A stretch of DNA of 64,000 nt. It comes from Roridomyces roridus. Its lineage: Eukaryota > Basidiomycota > Agaricomycetes > Agaricales > Mycenaceae. How positions within the stretch are numbered: the stretch's first letter is position 1; each line of letters begins with the position of its first letter. The translations under genes were made by a program, and so were the position numbers. Positions 34,342 to 44,469 of the stretch are shown here, piece by piece. The notes below the pieces were generated by a model that had not been told where the DNA came from, did no database searches, and saw only the letters and a program-made list of their open reading frames with translations. Location: contig JARKIF010000004.1 in assembly GCA_029378245.1 (NCBI GenBank), positions 1,054,001 to 1,118,000 of the forward strand. Reading direction: 5' to 3'.

Positions 34342-34548
34342 TCAAACGACGTCGAGATGACAATGCCTCGACGCTGGGGTAGCAACTGGTAGCAAACGCT
34401 GGGTGACGGCAGCGATTCGCCGATTGCTGGTACCCAGCAAGTCACGGAGGCTCTTCAGCTCCGTAGAGACGATACTAGTCACCAAAAACACGATGCCAAA
34501 GGCCCAAATACACCGCGGGGCAGTCCCGGTCTTGAAGCCGTCTTGCAC
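34342..34548 (-). CDS. Possible small membrane protein
   Basis: This open frame of 68 codons has a hydrophobic helix CIWAFGIVFLVTSIVS followed by a basic amphipathic segment. It may be the last exon of a gene upstream of the tyrosyl-tRNA synthetase. No family is recognised and it could be chance. Confidence 0.25.
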   Translation of the reverse strand: MQDGFKTGTAPRCIWAFGIVFLVTSIVSTELKSLRDLLGTSNRRIAAVTQRLLPVATPASRHCHLDVV

Positions 34549-35064
34549 TGTTCTTCGCTGCGTCTCGGGCTGTAGGGGCGGTGGTTTGTCTCACAGTCTC
34601 CTAGACTTGTCTCCTAGACGTTGATTCAGGGGACTTCGTTCCGGACACCTCGCTCCCCCCCAGCGCTCACTCTTCGATTGAGCCTCCTGGATTCGCTCTT
34701 GGCTCTCACTTGATTCCTTGAAGCCTCGGGGGCTCCGAACGCGGGCTGAAATTCTCCTCATTGCTTGGGAATGCCCCGTTCTTGCCTACGTATCTTTCAA
34801 ATTTGCAAGTGTGTTGGGTGCCAATTGGGCTTGCTCATATGACCCGCCGCTTTGCATCACAACTTCCCCCCTTCTACGTTCAAAGCTTGGGAGACGGCAC
34901 CACTGTCGTGTTTGTTGAAACTTGTGGCCACTGTAGCGTACATTATGAGGCTGTGTATGTCGATACATAGAGCCCGCTTTTGTTCCGCCAATGGACAGAC
35001 CCGCGCAATGGTTTAAAATGTCCCTGTCTCGAGCTTGTCTCTCCCATCCTCACCTCTCTCAAGC

Positions 35065-35157
35065 ATGCTTGAATCACTTCCTCCGGAGCTCTTCGCCCGT
35101 GTTCTTGAGATTGCTATTGAGACCTGGGGAATCAATCGGGTTCCGGTCCTGCCCTAG
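35065..35157 (+). pseudogene. F-box gene fragment
   Basis: The 30-codon frame MLESLPPELFARVLEIAIETWG... has the form of an agaricomycete F-box start (L-P-P-E-L-x-x-x-V-L-E-I-A). It runs into a stop and then a perfect hairpin, so only a 5' fragment remains. It lies at the start of the repeat-rich compartment. Confidence 0.4.
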
Positions 35158-35163
35158 GCTCGG

Positions 35164-35218
35164 ACCAGCCTTTACTGAAGGAGCATTTACTTCAGGAATA
35201 CCTTCAGTAAAGGCTGGT
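35164..35218. repeat. Perfect 18-bp inverted repeat with 19-base loop
   Basis: ACCAGCCTTTACTGAAGG (35164-35181) and its exact reverse complement (35201-35218) enclose GAGCATTTACTTCAGGAATA-type sequence. The loop is too small for a transposon. It could be a folded-back MITE end or hairpin, or a terminator-like structure. Confidence 0.7.
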
Positions 35219-35639
35219 ACAACTTGAGCGAAAGACGGCAGGGTGTGGGAGCAATTGGAATATATACCCTATTTAGCAGGTCATTCCCATGATACGCGGT
35301 CCATCAATCTGCTTTGATAATACCGCCGTCAGTCGCAACTCTTCCTCTCCCCTCATGAGGTGCCCTGGGCATGCATAATGCGCCAGTAAGAGCCATGCTG
35401 GATGTGGCTTGTCATCAATATTTAAAACTCACCGAGATCAATGAGAGATCACTGTACAATTGATCGGATCAACATTAAGTGTCTAATGAGGTATCTAATT
35501 GCTCCCGCACCCTGCAACGTTCCGGTTACATTGCTTAATGGTATTGGAACTAACAAAATGCCAATGAGTCCGTGATCAGCTGATCAATGGATGATAACAT
35601 CGTGCTCCTCCCTCTCTGAGGGCAGGCCGCTAAGGAGAG

Positions 35640-35790
35640 GCACGAGTATGCATTCGCGAATACGAATATTCGTCAAAGTTCGAAAAATGATATTCGCATT
35701 CGCCGCGAGTATTGATGGCGAATATTCGTGGATTAGTAAGCACTATTCGCGAGTATTCACGGGTATTTGCGAGTGGCAACTATTTCCACT
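35640..35790. repeat. Cluster of ATTCGCGA/CGAATATTCG motifs
   Basis: Near-palindromic words built from TTCGCGA, CGAATATTCG and GAGTATT recur about ten times in 150 bases. The stretch is noncoding and surrounded by AT-rich DNA. Confidence 0.6.
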
Positions 35791-36114
35791 CAACAAGCTT
35801 GAATGCTCTCTGGTGGTGAAGAATCCACAAATCATTGAGGCATAGTAGCTTTAGAAGGTGTAATCTTATTGAGTTGACTGAGAACAGGTGTTTCTTCAGT
35901 CATCAGTCAGTCTATCAGAGATCTATCAGCAGTGAATACAAATATTCACAGGCGATGAACGCATCATTGACTGATTCTACATTGAATCTTGCAAGGGAAT
36001 TGTCATGAAACCAGCGCTTGCCGACTGATCCGGTGATGCCATCACCGCCATCAGTTACGGATCACGAGATTCGTTATCATCAACAAACGTACGTTCGGTC
36101 CACGCACGCACAGG

Positions 36115-36300
36115 GGGGAACACATCTTTTCCGCAGCGCGGAAATTCTTTATTTACGCAACATTTACGCAGCATTTACACAACATTTACGCGGGGCGGAA
36201 ATAAATAAATTTTCTCACGTCAATGTCAATCACCATCAAAGATTTCCGCAACATTTCCGCAACGCGGAAATTCAAAATTTCCGCGGCATAGCTCCGAAAG
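36115..36300. repeat. Degenerate TTCCGCAACATT / GCGGAAAT repeats
   Basis: Words ATTTACGCAACA, TTTCCGCAACA and the reverse-complementary GCGGAAAT recur across about 185 bases, including GCGCGGAAATTC twice. It looks like a decayed foldback or tandem repeat. No gene is seen between 35220 and 36540. Confidence 0.55.
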
Positions 36301-36544
36301 GCAAAAAATGGTAAGACGGACTTTGCCAACAGTTGCTATATACAGTAATAACCAGAAAGGTTCATGAAGAGGACCCCGTACACTGCTAGATTTAATACTC
36401 GAAGCCCGGTGTCCATTGTGCGTGTTGGCACGGAAATTGTGAAATACTAATTGGTGCAGTTGTGTCTAATACAGGGATGTAAACCAAAAAAAAAAAAAGT
36501 GTTACAGTAGCCTAAAGCCTGCCCCATCACATTCTCCATCCCAC

Positions 36545-36920
36545 CACGGGCTGCATCAGCGGCGCAGTTGAATGCCGGCGCGCCAGTGAACAAAGAAAAT
36601 CCCCACTCGACCGCGTGCCCGATTGGCAGCGCTGTCGTATACCGGCACGCCTGGGTGGCGGTGCCAGCGAGTCGGGATAACACCAGTGTTCCCTCACTTG
36701 ACTGCATGCCAGGTTGGCGGTGTAGTCGCGTACCGGCACGCCTGGGTGGCAGTGCCAGTGAGTGAGAGAAAACCACTATCCCTCATCCGACCGCGCGCTG
36801 GGTCAGCAGCGCAGTCTAATATCGGCGCGCCAGCGGATGAAAGGGCCTCACTCGACCGCACGCCAGGTCGGCAGTGCAGTCGTATACCGGCGTGCCAGAT
36901 CGGCGCCGCCAGGGAGTGAG
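36545..36920. repeat. Minisatellite of about 65-95 bp, 4-5 degenerate units
   Basis: Units share CTCGACCGC(G/A)(T/C)GCC, TTGGCAG-GC-GT, CGTATACCGGCACGCCTGGGTGGC and GTGCCAG-GAGT. Unit starts lie near 36607, 36699, 36789 and 36853. The even GC-rich units keep all six frames fairly open, which explains overlapping spurious open frames here. Confidence 0.75.
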
Positions 36921-37786
36921 GGGTGGGCGGTAGGGCAGTGGTAGTGGTGGGAGGGAGAGAGGGGGACGAGGGAGAAAAGCCACACCAGAAACATGAGGCA
37001 GATGCCTATACACCTCTGGCGGGCCGGTTGTCACTTGTGCAAAATACAGACAAACGAGACGGCCTCTCGCAAGTGGCCGGACTGGTAAACAGCATGAAGA
37101 GAGGGAGCCGAGGACGTCCGTGCATGCAGAGGCAGTCGGCGATGTGCGGGAGTGAGCGGCGTGAGCATATGCGACTGAGTAGTAGGTCAATTAGATGCAA
37201 GAGAAATGAAAGGGGGGACGCAAGCAAGCACCAGCAGACGCGGCTTGAGAGTCCCAGGGGCGAGTCTCCTGCCGGCGGTTTACAGGGCGCTCAAAAGGAG
37301 GGAAGAAGAGAGGGGGGAATGGACACACCCACCATGAATCTATTTTGCAGATGGCAGCTGGATTCAAGGAACGGCATTGTGGCACCTCGAAGATGTAAAC
37401 GGCTAGAATCAGCGGAAAAGAGGAGGATGGAGTGTAGAGGACGAGGACCCTGCTCTGTGGTGAAAGTTGGGCCATAGATGATGGGATTGAGTGGGGTGGA
37501 TGTACTCACTCAGTCTACCCTCCTGCGATTCCCAGTTCTGCACATCCTCACGTCCAGAGTTCAAGGAAGACAAGCACCGACGTAAAACAACCGCAGGCTA
37601 ACCGTTTTGAGTGAGGAAACGGGACCTGAGCGCCAGCGACGCACCGGGGGTACTTATGCCACGGCCCAGGTCACCAAGCTCCTTCTCCCTCCCAAAAGGT
37701 ATCCAAATGCTTGATAACTGGTGTTCCGGTGGTTAAGGAAGCCGTTTGAGTGAGTTGGTAACCCGGAAAACGCGAGAGTGGATGCA
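36921..37786. other. Region without recognised gene before the Gypsy element
   Basis: One long plus-strand open frame (36923-37477) is basic and low complexity with no family signature, and I do not accept it as a gene. Nothing else is supported up to the retrotransposon target site ATGCA at 37782-37786. Confidence 0.4.
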
Positions 37787-38149
37787 TGTCATGAAATGAC
37801 CCCAGGCAACAACCCGACGGGTTGTAACCCGATCAACCATCAAACCATCAATACCCTAATCAGTGATCATCATTGATCGGGCGGGTCTTGTCTCAACCCC
37901 TGCTTGGTACTCCACTCTCCCCTGCATTTAAACCCCTACCGGTCTCGATCGCCCCTGCTCCTACCCCCTACCTCCTCGTACCTAATTCGATCATGTAGTA
38001 TATATACCCGTCTACAGTCTCAGTACTGTAGACGAATCTAGTCTATTCTCCCTACGGCTTGCTCTACCTCTTGAGTCTCGTCTGCTGCTCTTCGCTCGGT
38101 CGCCTCGTTCGTTGCCGACTAGAACCCGACTTAGCCCTAGGTGCTGACA
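37787..38149 (+). repeat. 5' LTR of the Gypsy chromovirus
   Basis: Begins TGTCATGAAATGACC and ends GGTGCTGACA, with TGTCA...TGACA inverted tips. It matches the 3' copy except at 38056. Confidence 0.95.
37999..38033 (+). promoter_or_regulatory. LTR TATA box and hairpin
   Basis: TATATATA (37999-38006) lies four bases before the perfect inverted repeat GTCTACAGT...ACTGTAGAC (38010-38033). The position is right for the U3/R core promoter, with the hairpin near the expected start of the element RNA. The role of the hairpin is inference. Confidence 0.55.
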
Positions 38150-38194
38150 AAAGATTCGTCTCCCCTTTACTCGAACACTCGCCCGAACGAAACG

Positions 38195-40079
38195 ATGGAC
38201 CCTACTGCACTGGGTATACCAAACCGAGATGCGTTCCAGTCGACGGACGCCATCCACTATCAAGGATTGGATCAAACGGCACGCGAAGCCCACATATTCG
38301 ATCGCGCGGAAGCGCTGAGCGCCGCAACTCGCGGGCTATTGACGGAAATCTGGGGACCAGACGGGAACCCGGAGGCGGGGTTGCAAGCCGGAGTCTTGCA
38401 CCTACAGAACGATCTCCAGGATGCATTCCAACGCATCTCGATGATGGAGGACCATATTGCGAAGACCAACAGCGTCATGTTGGATATACTGAAGAACCAG
38501 TTGGACGCGAAACAGGGGGGTGGCGATAAATCCCGCAGAGCGCGGGTTGCTGCCCCCGTGTTATGTCCCGTTCCAACGCCAACTCCGGTACCTCAACTCC
38601 GGTACTCAACTCCGGTACTCAACTCCGGTACTCAACTCCGGTACTCAACTCCGGTCACGTCGAAGCGCATCACGCGCTCCTCGGTTCTATCCGGGTACTC
38701 GGGTTTTCACGCGATGAAGGTATCTGAGCGTTTCCCCCGGACTTGGTATTCATCAGGATATCCACTTGATCATTCCGTGCGGACTTAATCAGCTTATATC
38801 CACATAGCCGCATAAGTCCGTTTCTATTATTGGTCTGTGGTAATGACATATATCTCTACTTACTCGTATATAAGACTTTCCTTATCTGTATTCAACCTTA
38901 GTTGATAATTGACGTTCTTGACTACTCGTCTTGGCTGGTTCCTACTCCTTCCCTTCCTATCAACATAGCAAGGCGTCTTTGACACCCTACTCCTCTGTGG
39001 TGCTCTTAGATCGCTCCTCCGGTCGACTCCTTCCAACTCCGGTCACTACCGGAGTTCCGGCTTCTACTCCGGACTTGTCTTTTGGAATCGGATCGTAACA
39101 CCCCGCCGACTTTTCCGGGGCTGCCGAGACCGTGGACGGGTTCTTGGCGGGTTGCTACCTTAACTTCCAGGACAACCCCGTATACGAAAAGGACTCCGCC
39201 AAGATCAATTTCACCCTGTCTTACATTAAAGGGGGGTCTGCGGCGATCTGGGCCGAAAACGTAGTAAAGGCCATGCGCAACGGCAGCGGCACTGGCGCCT
39301 ATACCACCTACGCGGCGTTCGAGGCCGACATTATCTCCAGCTTCAAAGGAGGAGCCCAGGTGGAGGAAGCCCAAGCCAAGATGGAACACCTTCGACAGGC
39401 GAATGGTACGGCCACGAGCTACTTCACCATTCTCGACTCGTATAACAGAACGGCGGGATACGACGATACTATGCTTATCCGCCTCCTCAAGACAGGTCTC
39501 AGCCAAGAGGTGGTGGAATCGATTTACGAAGGAGTTAACGGAGAACTCCCCAAGACCTACGCAGGGTGGAAAGAAGAAGCCATCAAACGTGATGGGCTCA
39601 AGAGACAGTTCCGCGTCCTGAAGAATACTCTCCTGACAGGAGATAAGGCGGGATTCGGGAAAGCGGGGAACCCCAACTCGGGGTCGTACGGAGGCGGGGG
39701 ACGGAACCCGATGCAGAACCCGAAACGACTTGAAGGGTTCAATCGTACGGAAGGGTTCAACCGATTCGGCACCCAGCGCACGAACACGAACACGAACGCT
39801 TCAGGAAGCAGTACCAGCAACCCCACTATACGTACCAGCATCGCTACAACCGCGAGCAACGTCCCGGCCCCCATGGACATCGATCGCACGAATACGGGCC
39901 GTCGTCAACCTAGCAACGAAGTTCACTGCTATGGCTGCGGGCTCAAAGGGCACATCCGCCGTAACTGCCCAACCCATGCGCACGTTACCACGCAGTTCCG
40001 TGCCATGGTGGAAGAACCCGACACCAAGGAGAGCTCGGACGAAGAGTCCCCAGAGGATTTTTCCAACGACCGGGATTGA
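38195..40079 (+). pseudogene. gag: Gypsy Gag, split by a solo LTR
   Basis: This is the capsid/nucleocapsid protein. Exonic parts are 38195-38558 and 39106-40079. When the 542-bp insertion and one target-site copy are set aside, the two halves join in frame (446 codons), running RARVAAPADFSGAAETVDGF across the scar. The N-terminal half begins MDPTALGIPNRDAFQ. The second half has the Ty3-type capsid segment FLAGCYLNFQDNPVYEKDSAK and KINFTLSYIKGGSAAIWAENV, and near the end a single CCHC knuckle, CYGCGLKGHIRRNC. The acidic tail ends at 40079 and overlaps pol, which is in the -1 frame. The insertion brings stops, so no full Gag can be made from this copy. Confidence 0.9.
38559..39100 (+). mobile_element. 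Solo LTR (542 bp) inserted in gag, target duplication CCCCG
   Basis: The insert starts TGTTATGTCCCG and ends GGATCGTAACA, with TGTTA...TAACA tips. It is flanked by CCCCG at 38554-38558 and 39101-39105. It contains about five units of the 13-base word CTCAACTCCGGTA (38580-38655), a core GGGTTTTCACGCGATGAAG (38701) and a TATATAAG box (38867-38874). There is no coding capacity. These are the marks of a solo LTR left by recombination of a different LTR element. It shares several blocks with the insert at 46665-47326. Confidence 0.88.
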
Positions 40080-43000
40080 AAGCCACGTCCTCCCGGTCTC
40101 CCTCGATACCCCATGTACACAAGTCGTTCACTAATCAATTTCATACTCTATTGAATGATAAAGATTCTCAAATTGTGGCAAACGAACAAGAAAACGACAC
40201 TCCTGCCCCCGAGTGGAGGAGTAAGAAGCCGATACCCCGAAAGAAGGTTACCGTCGTACCTCCTACACCAAAGGCGTCGTGGAAGGGGCTACCACCCAAC
40301 AGTGCCGAGCGACTGCTGGACCGAATGTACGCCCAGCGCCCTCACGCAGTAGAGATGCTGCAGAATTGGACGTACAAAACCCGACGCACCGAAATTACCG
40401 AAGGATACGTGGAGGAGCTACTGGGTCTCTATCGACCCGACGCTCTTACAGCCATCGAAGAGCTGCAAAATCCGCCTCCCTTCATTCGCGCTATGGGTGG
40501 GGTGTCAGTGATGGTCCCTATGGTGGTGCAGGATTTGGCTAGCCTCCGTGGGTATACGGTGGTGGGGCTTTTGGACACTGGGGCTACCGCGGAAGGATTC
40601 ATGAACCAGTCGTTCGCCGAGAGGCATGGGCTCGACGTGGAGGATCTTCCGATGCCGGTACCTGTCTACAACGCGGATAACACCCCCAACGCGGGGGGCA
40701 AGATTCGACAAGTGGTCAGAATGCGCACTACGGTGGAGGATCATGAGGAAGTAATGACCTTCGCCCTGACCAATACCGGGAAGACGGATGTCATTCTGGG
40801 GTACAAGTGGTTGAAACGACACAATCCCGAGATTGACTGGAGTAACGGAAAGTTGTCTTTTACTCGCTGCCCGCCTGCGTGCCACACCGAACGCCTCTGG
40901 AAGCAATGGGAGGCCGAAGACGAAGATGGGTTGGAACCCGACGATCGGGTATTCGTCACCCGAATTTACGAGGAAGATGACGCCCAACACGCGGAGCATA
41001 TCCGAGCTATGGGTTCGGTTGCGACAAAACTAGCAGCGGCAGCCCATAACGCGAAGGGCGACCAGGCAATGGAGGATATTGTCCCGGCCCATTACCTCGA
41101 TGAGTTTCGCAGTGTCTTCGACAAAAAGGATTTCCACAAACTACCGGAACGGAAGCGTTGGGACCACGCTATCAAACTGAAGGACGGGGCGGAACCCGCC
41201 CGGGGTCGGGTTATTCCCCTGTCAATCCCAGAACAGAAGGAGTTGGACGAGTTCATTGCGGAACACTTGAAGACTGGGCGGATACGCCCCTCGAAGTCTC
41301 CGTTTGCGTCTCCTTTCTTTTTCGTGAAGAAGAAAGACGGGAAACTTCGACCAGTACAAGATTACCGAAGGTTGAACGCGATTACGATCAAGAACCGGTA
41401 CCCGATTCCCCTGATCTCCGAAATAATGCACAACCTCCGGAACGCAACGTGGTTCACCAAGTTGGACGTACGATGGGGTTATAACAACATTCGGATAAAG
41501 GAAGGAGACGAGGAGAAGGCGGCATTCATCACCAATCGAGGGCTGTTTGAACCCTTGGTGATGTTCTTCGGGTTGACAAACTCGCCGGCGACCTTCCAGT
41601 GCATGATGAACGACATCTTTGCCCGACAGATCGCCGAGGGTCAGGTTATTGTCTACTTGGACAACATTTTGATTTATTCCTCCAACAAGGAGGAGCACCA
41701 GAGGACAGTGCGCGAGGTGCTGCAGATCCTACAGGAGAATGACTTGTACTTGAAACCCGAAAAGTGCGAGTTTGAGAAGCGGGAGGTCGAATACCTTGGG
41801 GTGATTATCGGGGATGGAAAGATTCGGATGGATCCCGTGAAAGTTGCGGGAGTACGCGAGTGGGCAGAACCCAAAACGGTCAAAGAGGTTCAGAGCTTCC
41901 TTGGGTTCCTCAACTTCTACCGTCGGTTTATTGCCGGGTTCGGGATCCACTCCAAACCCCTAACACGGCTGACGAGGAAAGATTACCGGTGGCGATGGGG
42001 AGGTGAAGAAAGGAGAGCGTTTGAAACGCTGAAGGACTTGGTCACCGCCGAACCGGTGCTGCATTTTCCGACTGACCATGGCGAATGGCAGATGGAAGCC
42101 GACTCTTCGGATTTCGCGACCGGGGCGGTGCTTTCTCAACTCCAGAACGGAGTCTGGGTTCCGATCGGGTTCTTGTCCAAATCTCTTAACGACACGGAGC
42201 GAAATTACGACATTCACGACAAGGAGATGCTGGCGATTATGCGCGGTTTGTACGAATGGAGGCATTTCCTTCAAGGCAGCAACAAAACCTTCGAGATTTG
42301 GACGGACCACAAGAATTTGGCTTACTTTATGACGACAAAGAAGCTGAACCGGAGGCAGGCACGCTGGTCGCTGGAGTTGAGTGAATACGACTTTTTGCTG
42401 ATCCACAAGCCCGGTAAAACGCATAACAAAACGGATGCCCTTTCGAGGCGAAATGGCCATGAAAGGGGGCAAAGGATAACAGCGATATCACGTTGCTACC
42501 AGCGGACAAATTTCAACAGATACCGAAGGAGGAATTTCTGCGAGCAATCCCAGACCAGGAGGGAGGGGACCAATTTTTGCAACGCATCAAGGACGCCCAC
42601 GACAAGTGGGAGGATGCGGCCAAAGAGGGTTTGGCCAAGAGCAAGGATGAAGAAGCCGAGGAGGAGAACCCGACCTGGCAGGAACACGACGGGTTCTTGA
42701 CTAGGCATGGATCGGTATACGTCCCTTCCGACAAGGAGCTACGCCATCACATAACCCGAGCTCACCATGATACGTATATGGCCGGTCATCCTGGACAGTA
42801 TCGAACGGCGGAATTAGTAGCGCGAAACTACTACTGGCCGTCCATGACCCGGGACATCAAGCGGTACGTAGCCGCTTGTTCGACGTGCCAGAAGACGAAG
42901 ACGTTTCCATCCAAACCCCGCGGACCCTTATCACCGAACGCAGTGCCCGAACGAGTGTGGCAGAACGTCTCGATCAACCTAATCACGAAGTTACCTGAGT

Positions 43001-44070
43001 CCAAGGGGTACGACAGTATCGTGGTGATTGTGGATAGACTGGGTAAGGGAATTCGGGTTGTGCCCTGTCGGGAACAGATTACCGGTGAAGGGATTGCCCG
43101 GGTTTATCGGGACAATGTGTGGAAGGATTACGGGTTACCGGAGGTGGTAATCAACGACCGTGGAACACAATTCGTGGGCCACTTTATGCGCGACTTGATG
43201 AAACTTCTGGGAATGAAGTCGAATGCGTCGACAGCATATCATCCGCAAACCGACGGTCAAACGGAACGGGTCAACCAAGAGGTGGAGCAGTATATCCGGA
43301 TCTTTACGAACTTCATGCAAGACGACTGGGCAGAATGGTTGACCTTGGCCGAATTCTCCTACAACGACAAGGTCCACGCAAGGACGGGATTCAGCCCCTT
43401 CTTTATGACTCTCGGGTTCCACCCGCGCAAAGGGATTGAACCACTACGAGAGGTTCCGACGGAGAAGGCGATGGAATTTGCGCAGAGAATGGAGAAGGTA
43501 CGGGCAGAAGCCGCAGCGGCAATGCACCACGCACAAGAAGTTATGAAGAAATACTACGATCGCAGTCGACAACCCGACCCGGGGTACAAAGTAGGCGACA
43601 AGGTGTGGCTAGAAGGGAAGAATCTGCAGACGCACCGACCCACCAAGAAATTCGAGGACCGACGGTATGGTCCTTTCCCGGTGGTGCGCAAGGTTGGATC
43701 CCTCTCGTACGAAATCAAGACGCCTGCATCTTGGAAAGTTCACCCGGTTTTCAATACGGTCTACCTTCGACCTTGGGTACCACCAGTGGCCGGGCATCAG
43801 AAAGCGGTGGATCCGCCACCCCCGGACGTGGTTGACGGTCATTATGAGTATGAGGTGGAGGAGATCCTGAAAGTCAAGAGAGGCGGCGGGAATCAGCGCA
43901 ACACGTTGCGCTACTTCGTCAAATGGAAGGACTATCCCCCGGCTGAATGGACTTGGGAAAAGCGCGCTTTGTTGGATGGAGCAGAGGAATGCATAGAGGA
44001 GTTCTATGAGAAGAACCCGACTGCACTCCGTGAAGAACGGGTTAACGGCCGATGGAAGATCGTGTCCTGA
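40058..44070 (+). CDS. pol: Gypsy Pol polyprotein (PR-RT-RH-INT-chromodomain), one frameshift
   Basis: Domain order: aspartic protease (VVGLLDTGATAEGFMNQ); reverse transcriptase with PVQDYRRLNAITIKNRYPIP, LDVRWGYNNIRI and the catalytic box VIVYLDNILIYS, where the second aspartate is asparagine (41663-41665). RNase H has EADSSDFATGAVLSQ and TDHKNLAYFMTTKKLNRRQA. The frame then shifts at a run of five G (42465-42469); a sixth G would restore it. Integrase follows: HHCC zinc motif from HHITRAHHDTYMAGH to CSTCQKTK; core SINLITKLPES (first acidic residue replaced by asparagine at 42976-42978), NDRGTQF and TDGQTERVNQE. The end is a chromodomain, YEVEEILKVKR...LRYFVKWKDYPPAEWTWEKR. Translation probably begins by -1 slippage at the T run 40058-40062 of gag. 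Confidence 0.92.
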
Positions 44071-44094
44071 GCGCTTCGGGACGCAGCGCTTGAA

Positions 44095-44106
44095 CGGAGG
44101 GGATAA
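44095..44106 (+). promoter_or_regulatory. Polypurine tract before the 3' LTR
   Basis: CGGAGGGGATAA directly precedes the 3' LTR, where plus-strand DNA synthesis is primed in LTR elements. The call is from position and purine content. Confidence 0.65.
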
Positions 44107-44469
44107 TGTCATGAAATGACCCCAGGCAACAACCCGACGGGTTGTAACCCGATCAACCATCAAACCATCAATACCCTAATCAGTGATCATCATTGATCGG
44201 GCGGGTCTTGTCTCAACCCCTGCTTGGTACTCCACTCTCCCCTGCATTTAAACCCCTACCGGTCTCGATCGCCCCTGCTCCTACCCCCTACCTCCTCGTA
44301 CCTAATTCGATCATGTAGTATATATACCCGTCTACAGTCTCAGTACTGTAGACGAATCTAGTCTATTCTCCCTACAGCTTGCTCTACCTCTTGAGTCTCG
44401 TCTGCTGCTCTTCGCTCGGTCGCCTCGTTCGTTGCCGACTAGAACCCGACTTAGCCCTAGGTGCTGACA
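44107..44469 (+). repeat. 3' LTR of the Gypsy chromovirus
   Basis: The 363-bp copy is followed directly by the target duplication ATGCA. It carries A at 44376 where the 5' LTR has G. Confidence 0.95.

Larger units (their letters stand above)
37787..44469 (+). mobile_element. Full-length Ty3/Gypsy chromovirus with 5-bp target duplication
   Basis: The element of 6683 bp is bounded by two 363-bp LTRs that begin TGTCATG and end GCTGACA. It is flanked by the direct repeat ATGCA (37782-37786 and 44470-44474), proof of integrase-mediated insertion. The order gag, protease, reverse transcriptase, RNase H, integrase, chromodomain defines a chromovirus. The LTRs differ at one base in 363 (G at 38056, A at 44376), so insertion is recent. 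This copy looks inactive: gag is split by a solo LTR and pol has a frameshift. Confidence 0.95.

Noticed and set aside
36923..37477. Plus-strand open frame of 184 codons
   Set aside because: Basic, low-complexity translation without motif, no splice structure, next to a minisatellite and a transposon. Treated as chance.
38580..38655. Regular 13-base repeats that could suggest a CRISPR-like array
   Set aside because: No spacers separate the units; it is simple tandem repetition inside a solo LTR of a eukaryote.
42460..42480. Programmed frameshift between RNase H and integrase in pol
   Set aside because: Most Gypsy elements have these domains in one frame, the site is not a canonical slippery heptamer, and one additional G in the run restores the frame. 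An indel is simpler.
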